From: a virus
Strand: one strand, 5' to 3'
Virus record (IMG/VR): IMGVR_UViG_3300025102_000155
Location: 1-31,357 of that record
DNA: 31,357 nucleotides
The position numbers were made by a program, and so were the translations under genes. Under the pieces are notes generated by a model that was not told the origin of the DNA, ran no database searches, and saw nothing but the letters and a program-made list of their open reading frames with translations. Every line of letters starts with the position of its first letter. Position 1 is the first letter of the stretch. This document shows positions 7,083 through 13,482 of this stretch, one piece after another.

Positions 7083-7272
7083 TGAGATTGAGTCTCATTA
7101 GCTTTTTGACTTTTAGTTGAGATTGAGTCTCATTAACAATAGCCTAATTGATACTGAGTCTCATTAACATCTAGCTTAATAACTGAGATTGAGTCTCATT
7201 AGCATTAAATAGCTTATTGAGATTAGGTCTCATTATCATTTAACGGACTACTCTTATTGAGACTGAGTCTCA
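7083..7272. repeat. Array of six palindromic 15-bp repeats (iteron-like)
   Basis: Copies at 7083-7097, 7118-7132, 7149-7163, 7184-7198, 7218-7232 and 7258-7272. The last copy is a perfect palindrome around one base (TGAGACTGAGTCTCA); the commonest form is TGAGATTGAGTCTCA, and each is followed by TTA. Centre-to-centre spacings are 35, 31, 35, 34 and 40 bp, that is about three to four helical turns. Several spacers share a TAGC-TTAAT-like piece. All but the fifth contain GAGTC. Such an array is expected at a replication origin or as operator sites for a dimeric protein; the protein is not identified. Confidence 0.85.
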
Positions 7273-7283
7273 TTATCACAAAA

Positions 7284-7457
7284 ATGCTGGAATTTACGGC
7301 AAACAAAGTTTATATCCTAGCTTTTTTATTGACTATTTTTTTTGTACTTTATGGCGTGAAAATAGCACAAAATAAAGAAAACGCTCAAAACGCTCATTTA
7401 ATAGAAAGAATGAGAATAGAGAGCATAAAAGGAGTAGTAAATAATGAAAGTATCTAA
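7284..7457 (+). CDS. Small membrane protein
   Basis: A 57-residue protein with one clear membrane helix (VYILAFLLTIFFVLYGV) followed by a charged helical tail (QNKENAQNAHLIERMR). I choose the ATG at 7284; a longer frame to 7257 would begin with a TTG inside the last palindromic repeat and is unlikely. The SD is poor, so expression may be low or conditional on the adjacent repeat array. It overlaps the next gene by 14 bases. Function unknown; a Rz-like or small inner-membrane effector are possibilities only by topology. Confidence 0.55.
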   Translation: MLEFTANKVYILAFLLTIFFVLYGVKIAQNKENAQNAHLIERMRIESIKGVVNNESI

Positions 7458-7707
7458 CAAACAACTGCAAACCCTAATCTCTACGGGTATTATATCTACT
7501 GAACAAGGCGAGGAGATGATATCCAAAGGTCTAGCAAGTGGATTCAGTAGAGGTAAAATAGAAGTATGCAAGAATGTAGGTAATTTTCTAGAGATATTAA
7601 ATCAACTAGATGTCTGGTTTAGTACCTATGAAACTGAGATTAATGAGGAGATGTCTCTTAATGGACTTCCACCTGTCAAAAAGGTATCTATAAATATTGC
7701 CAAGTAG
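7444..7707 (+). CDS. Unknown 87-residue protein
   Basis: Begins MKVSNKQLQTLISTGIISTEQGEEMISKGLASGFSRG and ends in a hydrophilic segment with an NGLPPVKK loop. The first 40 residues look like two short helices separated by turns, possibly helix-turn-helix like, but I cannot assign it. A GGAG sequence ten bases upstream of the ATG supports the start. It overlaps the membrane protein gene, suggesting co-translation. Confidence 0.6.
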   Translation: MKVSNKQLQTLISTGIISTEQGEEMISKGLASGFSRGKIEVCKNVGNFLEILNQLDVWFSTYETEINEEMSLNGLPPVKKVSINIAK

Positions 7708-7724
7708 AGACCTAGCTAGTAAAT

Positions 7725-7748
7725 AGGGGCTGTAGAGATACAGCCTCT
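7725..7748 (+). terminator. Strong 10-bp hairpin with GAGA tetraloop
   Basis: AGGGGCTGTA (7725-7734) pairs with TACAGCCTCT (7739-7748) around a GAGA loop, with one G-U pair. GNRA loops are very stable. There is no T-tract after it, so it may be an RNA stability or processing element instead of an intrinsic terminator. It follows the gene ending at 7707. Confidence 0.5.
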
Positions 7749-7780
7749 ATGTGCTTAGACTGTTCTACAGACTTCGTATC

Positions 7781-7842
7781 TAGTAGATGCAAAAATAGTA
7801 GATGCGAATTTTATAGAAATAGTTAAATAGTAGGTGCAAAAA
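7781..7842 (+). repeat. Three copies of TAGTAG(A/G)TGC in a gene leader
   Basis: TAGTAGATGCAAAAA (7781-7795), TAGTAGATGCGAATT (7796-7810) and TAGTAGGTGCAAAAA (7828-7842). The third copy supplies the AGGTG ribosome binding site and the first base of the ATG at 7842. The first two have AGATG at the same place. This looks like tandem duplication of the ribosome binding region. Confidence 0.65.
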
Positions 7843-8300
7843 TGAGAGATGATATTATAGTAGATATGGCCAATCCTACACCGTTAGACCTATATAGGTT
7901 TAGTAGTAAGGGGTTAATACGAATTTACTTCTCTAAAGGTAGTTCTACTAAGTATAGTATAGAGATAAAAGATGATTCTACTGATGATATAGTATTAAAT
8001 GATATCTGTAATAATTTAGTACAATTATGGAATATAGTAGAAATACTTAGAAAGAAAGCTCGTAGCGAAAGTAAAACAGTAGATGTATATGATGTAGATT
8101 GTAGGACATCCTACAAAAAGATAACTCTAGCGACCACATTAGATAAAGAAGAGAGAGCAAAAGCCCTAGAGAGACAGATAAAGCGTACTAAGAGTGTTCG
8201 TAGAAGAATGGTAGTAGATAATAAATACCATAGTAGAAAGGGAAGAGTAGTTACGCCTAGAGTTCTACGACCTATATTAAGAGAAGAAAAGACTTGGTAG
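7842..8300 (+). CDS. Unknown 152-residue protein with basic C-terminus
   Basis: The N-terminal half is strand-rich (LIRIYFSKGSSTKYSIEIKD), then a helix (DICNNLVQLWNIVEILRKKAR), then a very basic tail (KRTKSVRRRMVV onward) suited to nucleic-acid binding. I do not recognise a family. The start is supported by AGGTG five bases upstream. It is the first gene after the leader repeats and lies upstream of the amidoligase cluster in the same direction, so it may belong to that operon. Confidence 0.7.
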   Translation: MRDDIIVDMANPTPLDLYRFSSKGLIRIYFSKGSSTKYSIEIKDDSTDDIVLNDICNNLVQLWNIVEILRKKARSESKTVDVYDVDCRTSYKKITLATTLDKEERAKALERQIKRTKSVRRRMVVDNKYHSRKGRVVTPRVLRPILREEKTW

Positions 8301-8342
8301 AAAGAATTAATAGAAACACCTTAACAGGTACCCGATTATTAG

Positions 8343-8367
8343 AAAGGAGGTAATACTAATGGAATAA
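8343..8367 (+). other. Two-codon minigene (Met-Glu-stop) with perfect Shine-Dalgarno
   Basis: A consensus Shine-Dalgarno AAAGGAGGT (8343-8351), a seven-base spacer, then ATG GAA TAA (8359-8367). It is the best SD in the neighbourhood but leads only to a dipeptide frame. Phage minigenes of this size exist (the lambda bar sites) and act through peptidyl-tRNA drop-off. It may alternatively be the remains of a deleted gene start. Confidence 0.4.
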
Positions 8368-8394
8368 CTAATAGAGATAGTTCTTTTAGAGATA

Positions 8395-8420
8395 TTGTAC
8401 TGCTCGGATAATAAGTACAA
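8395..8420 (+). other. 7-bp hairpin upstream of the tRNA-like element
   Basis: TTGTACT (8395-8401) pairs perfectly with AGTACAA (8414-8420) around a 12-base loop. It is separated by one base from the tRNA-like minihelix and may form part of the same RNA. Confidence 0.5.
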
Positions 8421-8421
8421 A

Positions 8422-8465
8422 AGCCTTGTATGGTATATACTAGAGTTCGATTCTCTAGCAAGGCT
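8422..8465 (+). ncRNA. tRNA-like minihelix: T arm plus acceptor stem only
   Basis: A canonical T arm (stem TAGAG/CTCTA, 8441-8445 and 8453-8457, loop TTCGATT) is joined to an acceptor-like stem GCCTTGT (8423-8429) with GCAAGGC (8458-8464), including one T-G pair. Only about 11 bases lie where the D and anticodon arms should be, so there is no anticodon and it cannot decode. No CCA is encoded. It may be a degenerate tRNA, a tRNA-mimic, or part of an attachment site matching a host tRNA 3' end. Confidence 0.5.
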
Positions 8466-8487
8466 CTAATAGATAAGGAGTCTGTAG

Positions 8488-8607
8488 ATGAGACGAAGTA
8501 AACTAGTAAAAATGGCTAAGAGAAAGAAAAATGCTCTACTAAAAGCAAATGGTAGAACACCTGCACAAATAGAAAGAGTCAAGCGTAGAAAAAGTAGAAA
8601 TAGATAA
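8488..8607 (+). CDS. 39-residue highly basic protein
   Basis: MRRSKLVKMAKRKKNALLKANGR continuing TPAQIERVKRRKSRNR: about 40 percent Lys and Arg, with a helical character. The SD ATAAGGAG lies eight bases before the ATG. Such small basic proteins in phages are often nucleic-acid binding or ribosome-associated, but I cannot assign it. It is followed nine bases later by another small gene with the same SD. Confidence 0.65.
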   Translation: MRRSKLVKMAKRKKNALLKANGRTPAQIERVKRRKSRNR

Positions 8608-8616
8608 GGAGATAGT

Positions 8617-8763
8617 ATGAGAGAGATACTTCATCACCTACTTGGTACTTGTGGAGAAAGTCACATTAGTGTACTTACTCTATACTACTTAGGAGTCTTT
8701 GTAATATACAAAGAACTTCTATTAGAAATAGCAAGAGAGGTGAAAAATGCTCTATTCAAATGA
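8617..8763 (+). CDS. 48-residue small protein ('HHLLGTCGE' type)
   Basis: MREILHHLLGTCGESHISVL followed by a hydrophobic helix TLYYLGVFVIYKELLLEI. Very short phage proteins with an H.L.G.CGE motif followed by a membrane-like helix recur in phage genomes; function unknown. A good SD (AAGGAGATAGT before the ATG) supports it. Its last 17 bases overlap the first amidoligase gene, so the two are probably translationally coupled. Confidence 0.7.
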   Translation: MREILHHLLGTCGESHISVLTLYYLGVFVIYKELLLEIAREVKNALFK

Positions 8764-10564
8764 AGTCTACTTAGTAAATAGTAGCTATGGTAGAGTAGTA
8801 GATAGTAATGTACTTACATTAAATGAAATAGATATAGAAAGTTCTTTACTAGAGTTTAATGATAGGATACATAGAGATAGAGTAGAAGGTTTTAGGGATA
8901 GGATATTCAAGTTAATAGATGTAGCACTTGTCTATAAACACAACGACCTAAACCTATTACTAGAAAGATACGATGGTCTAAAAGTTATATGTAGAGTGTC
9001 TGATGTTCTATTCACAGATACTAGACTAGTAACGATTACCTATAACGATGGGTATAATGTAAGTGTACCAAGAGTAGATGGTAGCGACTCTACATATATT
9101 AATTTCTGTGTAGATGAATATGATGTAGCTAGTTCATTAGAAGGTAATAGTAATGATACTACAATTTCCAATACTATATTCGACTTACTCCGTACGGCAA
9201 ATATTACCAAGGGGTTTGTAGATAAAACAGATACTAGAGAATTTGAATTTCGTAATAGATTCTTTCTAGATACAGACTCACTAGGTAAGGTTATGGCATA
9301 CTTAGATAATTGCGATATTCAAACTAATAGAGTAACTTATAATAGTTGCCATTTTTGCGAGTGTACTGTTACCTCTGGAAAGAATACATCTATTAAAGAT
9401 TGTGGAGAGGTATATGTTTGTAATCCTTGCTATACTACTGTAGAAGTGACTTGTGATTGTTGTTATGCTACTATTAAATTAGCTAATAGAATAAATACTA
9501 AAACTGCTAATGGCTATGCTTCTAAAGTGTTCCAAGAGAACGAGCTAGATAAAGTATGCTCAGATTGTTACGAACTTGCTATTAATTTCTGTTCTAGATG
9601 CAGATGTGTAGATATGGTAGACATAGACGAGTTAAGAGGAGTAGAGTTTCAAAAGACATACCTATTAAATTACTACAATGACGCTAAGTACAGAACTATT
9701 TTTAGTAAAAGGTATTGTCCTAGTTGTGCAGATATGACTCTAAATACATATCTAACTACACCATTTAACTATAGACCTTTACCTAGAGAGTTTACTACTA
9801 AAAGCGATTATAATAGATTTGTTGGTATAGAGAGTGAGGTTATAACAGAAAGTGGTAGTGCTAGTGATTATGTAGATGAAGATAGAACAATACCTAAGTT
9901 CTTCAGTGTAGTAGAAGATGGTTCTCTAAATGAAGGTGGTGTAGAGTTTGTAACTACTATGCCTATAATAGGTGATAATGTTAATATAGCACTAGATAGT
10001 CTACAAGAAGCTAATGAAGATGAGTGGAATACTGTAGATAGTAGTTGTGGATTACATATACATATGAACGCTCTAGATATGGGCTTTGTAGAGATAAAAT
10101 CACTACTAATGATTATGTCTAGAATACAATATAAGCTATATGAGAGTATCCCTGAGTGTAGAAGAGATACCTCTTATGCTAAGGAAATTGATTTAAGTCC
10201 TCTTGCGATATCTAGAATAGGTAGTCTTTCTGAATTGGTAGATAGCTACTATTCTATGGCAGAGACAAGAATAAGCGACCAAAAATATAACGACGCTAGA
10301 TATATAGGTACTAACATACATTCTAGATTCTACTTAGGTTCTATAGAGTTTAGATATCACGAAGGAGTAGCTAGTTCTAAACCTATAAAAGATTGGATAC
10401 TGTTTCTTAATAGTATAATGACAGCTTCTAAAGATTTATCTAGTAGGCCTAAGCTATACAGTAAAATAATTAATAGTAAATTTCAACCTATTGACATCAT
10501 AAGAGAAATATGTGGTGTTAGTGGAGCTGATTACATAGAAAGTAAAATAGACAATAACAAATAA
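8747..10564 (+). CDS. Amidoligase_2-family ligase with zinc-binding Cys region (long form)
   Basis: This 605-residue protein ends in a COOH-NH2 ligase domain of the glutamine-synthetase-like fold. Visible motifs are VGIESEV (about 359), EDGSL, GGVEFVTT, CGLHIHMN (434) and RYIGTNIHSR leading to GSIEFRYHEG (531), which supply the metal- and ATP-binding Glu, His and Arg residues of the family. Before it, residues 201-330 hold many paired cysteines (CHFCEC, CNPC, CDCC, CSDC, CSRC, CPSC), probably several zinc ribbons that bind the protein substrate. The first 200 residues are unrecognised. It is expected to join an amine or peptide to a carboxylate using ATP. The GAT-II gene follows after 17 bases, and a shorter paralogue is at 11895. 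The SD is GAGAGGTG. Confidence 0.85.
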   Translation: MLYSNEVYLVNSSYGRVVDSNVLTLNEIDIESSLLEFNDRIHRDRVEGFRDRIFKLIDVALVYKHNDLNLLLERYDGLKVICRVSDVLFTDTRLVTITYNDGYNVSVPRVDGSDSTYINFCVDEYDVASSLEGNSNDTTISNTIFDLLRTANITKGFVDKTDTREFEFRNRFFLDTDSLGKVMAYLDNCDIQTNRVTYNSCHFCECTVTSGKNTSIKDCGEVYVCNPCYTTVEVTCDCCYATIKLANRINTKTANGYASKVFQENELDKVCSDCYELAINFCSRCRCVDMVDIDELRGVEFQKTYLLNYYNDAKYRTIFSKRYCPSCADMTLNTYLTTPFNYRPLPREFTTKSDYNRFVGIESEVITESGSASDYVDEDRTIPKFFSVVEDGSLNEGGVEFVTTMPIIGDNVNIALDSLQEANEDEWNTVDSSCGLHIHMNALDMGFVEIKSLLMIMSRIQYKLYESIPECRRDTSYAKEIDLSPLAISRIGSLSELVDSYYSMAETRISDQKYNDARYIGTNIHSRFYLGSIEFRYHEGVASSKPIKDWILFLNSIMTASKDLSSRPKLYSKIINSKFQPIDIIREICGVSGADYIESKIDNNK

Positions 10565-10581
10565 AAGAAAGGAGATAGTAT

Positions 10582-11598
10582 ATGTGTGGTATCTTTGGGT
10601 TCGCTAAAACTAGTGGACGACAGAGTGATAATCAGTTAGATATACTCAAAAGAGTAGTAACTGAACTCACAGATGAATCATCTATAAGAGGCACTGATAG
10701 TACAGGTTTCTCTATTATAGATAAGGATAATAGGTATACCTACAAAACCTTAGTAGATTCATCAACTCTAGTAACTGAGCCAGATTGGGATATGTTACTA
10801 GATAAAGTAAGTAGAGACACTACAGTATTTATGGGTCATGTACGGCTTGCCACTACTGGTAGTGTAAAAGTAGAGAACGCTCACCCATTTAACATAGGTA
10901 ATGTTACAGGTGTGCATAATGGTATAATACATAACTACAATCAAGTATCTAAAGGACTAGGTAAAGATACTCCAGATGTAGATTCTCAAGTTCTATTCCA
11001 ATCTCTTAATAAGAGAGAAATGAGTAAGGCTTTTGAGGATATAGATGGAGACTTTGCTATAACTTGGGTGAAGGATAGTAATAGTAAGGTACACTTAGCA
11101 AGAGAAAGTGGTAGACCTATGGTAGTTGCCTATTGGAAGAAGGCTAGAGTACTACTATGGGCTTCTACTAGAGACATTCTACTAGATGCTATGACTAGAG
11201 CAGGGTTAGTACTACCTATAAAGAAAGTTAAAGAGGACTACATATACACATATGATACAGATATGTTTGATAGTAGGCCTAATGTAGATAGTGTAGAGTT
11301 TGAGACCTTGAGCCAACTAGATTATGGTTATAGAAACTATAATTGGAAACCTTATAGTGGAGGTACTGTACGATACTACCGTAACAATAGTAGTATGAGT
11401 CCTGCTACTAAATCACTATACGGAGCCAATACCTGCGACCAAGTCAATCAAGAGTTGTGCTACTTCTGTTTTGAGTATGCACCTTCAGAAGAGATAATAC
11501 CTAATGATGGTAGACCTATATGTGTTCAATGTGAAGTTGTAGAGTACAATGATACCTTTATAGATAGAGATAAAGGAGATAATGATGTCCCATTCTAA
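10582..11598 (+). CDS. Class II glutamine amidotransferase (Ntn-hydrolase) with zinc knuckle
   Basis: The protein starts MCGIFGF, so Cys2 becomes the N-terminal nucleophile after Met removal. RGTDSTGF (37-43), GHVRLATTG (85-93), AHPF (100-103), VHNGIIHNY (111-119) and VDSQ follow in the order of GAT-II domains, which release ammonia from glutamine or cleave gamma-glutamyl amides. No synthetase domain is fused, so the ligase partner should be the flanking amidoligases. The C-terminus has CYFC...CVQC (293-296, 314-317), a probable zinc knuckle, and ends GDNDVPF, like the tail of single-strand DNA-binding proteins. The SD AAAGGAG supports the start; the last 17 bases overlap the next gene and encode its SD. 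Confidence 0.9.
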   Translation: MCGIFGFAKTSGRQSDNQLDILKRVVTELTDESSIRGTDSTGFSIIDKDNRYTYKTLVDSSTLVTEPDWDMLLDKVSRDTTVFMGHVRLATTGSVKVENAHPFNIGNVTGVHNGIIHNYNQVSKGLGKDTPDVDSQVLFQSLNKREMSKAFEDIDGDFAITWVKDSNSKVHLARESGRPMVVAYWKKARVLLWASTRDILLDAMTRAGLVLPIKKVKEDYIYTYDTDMFDSRPNVDSVEFETLSQLDYGYRNYNWKPYSGGTVRYYRNNSSMSPATKSLYGANTCDQVNQELCYFCFEYAPSEEIIPNDGRPICVQCEVVEYNDTFIDRDKGDNDVPF

Positions 11599-11893
11599 GA
11601 AAGTAATACTGCTAGGGTTTCCGGACGCTATAAAATTAAAGTCTAAGAAGTATATTATAGAGACTTTATATAATAGAGCGAAAAAGAATCCCTTTCTAGC
11701 AGATAAGACATACGAAGAATACATAGAATTTTTATTAATACAGATAGATACTCTAGGCTCTAAAGACATAGAAATAGATATAGATGCAGAAGATATAGAG
11801 TCTAAGATATACGATGTGTTAAAAGAGATGAAGTGGCTAAAGGTAATAAATGCCTTTCTAATTGGAGTAATAACTACTAATATAGGAGTCTAG
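11582..11893 (+). CDS. Unknown protein inside the amidoligase cluster
   Basis: About 103 residues, starting at 11582 or at the second ATG three bases later (AAAGGAGATA upstream). The N-terminal part is basic and helical (KSKKYIIETLYNRAKKNPF, then TYEEYIEFLLIQID), the middle is acidic (EIDIDAEDIES), and the end is hydrophobic (VINAFLIGVITTNIGV). Its place between the GAT-II and second amidoligase genes, with overlaps or one-base gaps, makes it a candidate accessory factor or even a substrate of that system. I recognise no family. Confidence 0.65.
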   Translation: MMSHSKKVILLGFPDAIKLKSKKYIIETLYNRAKKNPFLADKTYEEYIEFLLIQIDTLGSKDIEIDIDAEDIESKIYDVLKEMKWLKVINAFLIGVITTNIGV

Positions 11894-11894
11894 T

Positions 11895-13025
11895 ATGCCA
11901 GTAGAGAGAGAAAACCAAGAGGTAGAAAGACTAGAGTGTGATTGTTGTGGTACTAACGAAGATGTAGCTGAGAGAAACCACAATACTACTTGTAATAGTT
12001 GCGATGAGGATTATTATAATTGTTTTAATTGTGGCTATAGAGAACATATAGATACCTCTTATACAGGAAACAATGATGAATACTACTGTGGTGATTGCTA
12101 TTATGAATACTATACTAATTGTAGTCGTTGTGGAGATGTAGTAGACAATGATTATGTTCTGTACTGTAATGATGATAGCTACTGTGAGCATTGTTGCCCC
12201 GACTATAGAGACACTATGGGTGTAGATGATAAGCTTGTACCTAGTAGCAGTAGGGTATCTGATACATTTGTTTACCCTATTCGTTCTTTAGTTGGACTAG
12301 AGATAGAGTGCATAACTCCTTACACAGAATCTATGGACACCCCTATGTACTGGGGTAATGTTTCAGACGGTTCTATTAATACAAATGGAGATGGTGCAGG
12401 AGTAGAGCTAGTATCTACCCCTGCTAATGGAGATTATCTAATGAATAATATAGACAACTTGATTAGGTGGAGAGATAATTACGAAGCTTGGGTTAATAGT
12501 AGTTGTGGTTTCCATGTACACTTCAACTCTATAGATAAATCTCCTAGAGAGGTTGCACATATAGCTATAGTGTATCAAAAATACCAAAATATACTTAAAG
12601 CTATGATGCCTAACTCTAGGCAATCTTCTAACTGGTGTAGAGATTCTGAGATGAATATCAATACACTTAGAAATGTAGACTCAGAAACTGATTTAATAGA
12701 TGAGTATTACGCATCAATGGGTAATGAGCCTTCTACAGATAAGTATAATGATGCTAGGTACTGTGGTATCAATATACATTCTAGATACTATCACGGAACA
12801 ATAGAGTTTAGGTTACACTCTGGCACTATTAATAAAAATAAGATAGTTAATTGGATATCAATACTTAATTGTATAATACTAAAAGGAGAAGAGATATCTA
12901 AGTTTAGTAATACGAACTTTGAGTCTTGGGTGAAATTAAGACCTAGTCTTGATATATTTGGGCAGACTCTAAAGTCGTATATGTGTAAGAGAATAAGTAA
13001 GTTTAAGCAACTAAGAGGAGAGTAA
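11895..13025 (+). CDS. Amidoligase_2-family ligase (short form) with zinc-binding N-terminus
   Basis: A 376-residue paralogue of the 8747 protein. Residues 14-100 carry paired cysteines (CDCC, CNSC, CFNC, CGDC, CSRC, CEHC) in a LIM/treble-clef-like rhythm, directly followed by the ligase domain: VGLEIEC (133), SDGSI, GVELVSTP, CGFHVHFN (204), and RYCGINIHSRYYHG leading into TIEFRLHSG (302). The two ligases share the YNDARY...NIHSR core almost word for word, so they arose by duplication or act on related substrates. The first Cys cluster is shorter and the unrecognised N-terminal domain is missing. The ATG is one base after the upstream stop with GGAG in range. Confidence 0.85.
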   Translation: MPVERENQEVERLECDCCGTNEDVAERNHNTTCNSCDEDYYNCFNCGYREHIDTSYTGNNDEYYCGDCYYEYYTNCSRCGDVVDNDYVLYCNDDSYCEHCCPDYRDTMGVDDKLVPSSSRVSDTFVYPIRSLVGLEIECITPYTESMDTPMYWGNVSDGSINTNGDGAGVELVSTPANGDYLMNNIDNLIRWRDNYEAWVNSSCGFHVHFNSIDKSPREVAHIAIVYQKYQNILKAMMPNSRQSSNWCRDSEMNINTLRNVDSETDLIDEYYASMGNEPSTDKYNDARYCGINIHSRYYHGTIEFRLHSGTINKNKIVNWISILNCIILKGEEISKFSNTNFESWVKLRPSLDIFGQTLKSYMCKRISKFKQLRGE

Positions 13026-13030
13026 AGAAA

Positions 13031-13231
13031 ATGGTAACAGAAAATGATATTATATTTGACGACCTATACGAAGATATAGCTGAAAAGTTAGACTCTATAT
13101 TAGACGAGGTAATAGCAGATATAGAAGAAGATTGGGGTATTAGCAGTGATATGATGATGAGAATAGTAGAGACTTGGTCTTCAGGGGTTTCTATTAGGCT
13201 TCCACTTACAATAACAAAGGAGGAAGAATAA
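13031..13231 (+). CDS. Small acidic protein
   Basis: A 66-residue strongly acidic protein (ENDIIFDDLYEDIAEKLDSI, then DEVIADIEEDWG) with a helix-forming pattern and a strand-like end (VSIRLPLTI). Not recognised. It starts five bases after amidoligase 2 with GGAGAG upstream, and its stop overlaps the next ATG (TAATG). Acidic small proteins at such positions may mimic DNA or serve as carrier-like partners; neither is shown. Confidence 0.65.
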   Translation: MVTENDIIFDDLYEDIAEKLDSILDEVIADIEEDWGISSDMMMRIVETWSSGVSIRLPLTITKEEE

Positions 13232-13419
13232 TGAGTAGTTACGAAACAGTAATAGTAGAACTAGCAGTTTATGTAGATGAAGATAACTATGTACATAAAA
13301 ATAAAACAGCTAGAGAAATTGTAGAAGAAGAACTAGAAGTAATAGAATGTGATACAGGTATATACATAGAAAGATTTATATCTGAAGATGAAGTTCTTGA
13401 TAATGGTGAAGAAAATTAA
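13231..13419 (+). CDS. Small acidic protein
   Basis: A 62-residue acidic protein (SSYETVIVELAVYVDEDNY, then KTAREIVEEELEVIE) with a strand-helix-strand pattern. A good SD (AAAGGAGGAAGA) precedes the ATG, which overlaps the previous stop. It is the last gene before the promoter at 13425 and so probably ends the amidoligase transcription unit. No family recognised. Confidence 0.65.
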   Translation: MSSYETVIVELAVYVDEDNYVHKNKTAREIVEEELEVIECDTGIYIERFISEDEVLDNGEEN

Positions 13420-13424
13420 AATAA

Positions 13425-13457
13425 TACTTGACTTGAATAATCATAAGTTAGTAGATT
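13425..13457 (+). promoter_or_regulatory. Promoter of the recombination/replication block
   Basis: ATACTTGACT gives a -35 box TTGACT (13428-13433), an 18-bp spacer and a -10 box TAGATT (13452-13457) preceded by TTAG. An A/T tract lies upstream. It is the only intergenic gap in this part, 63 bases, and precedes the nuclease gene at 13483. Confidence 0.7.
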
Positions 13458-13482
13458 AACTAAGAGAGAAAGGAGAAAATAT

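Noticed and set aside
7083-7272. CRISPR array
   Set aside because: Repeats are only about 15-19 bp and palindromic, spacers are 16-25 bp, AT-rich, uneven and partly related to each other, and there are no cas genes. An iteron or operator array fits better.
8422-8465. Phage attachment site at a tRNA 3' end as the main call
   Set aside because: No integrase gene is present in the window, and the 5' acceptor strand is also present, which a simple attachment site would not need. Kept only as an alternative.
11931-12191. 86-codon hydrophobic frame on the minus strand inside amidoligase 2
   Set aside because: It is the antisense of a Cys/Asp/Tyr-rich coding region, which yields Ile/Val/Thr-rich nonsense; it has no SD.
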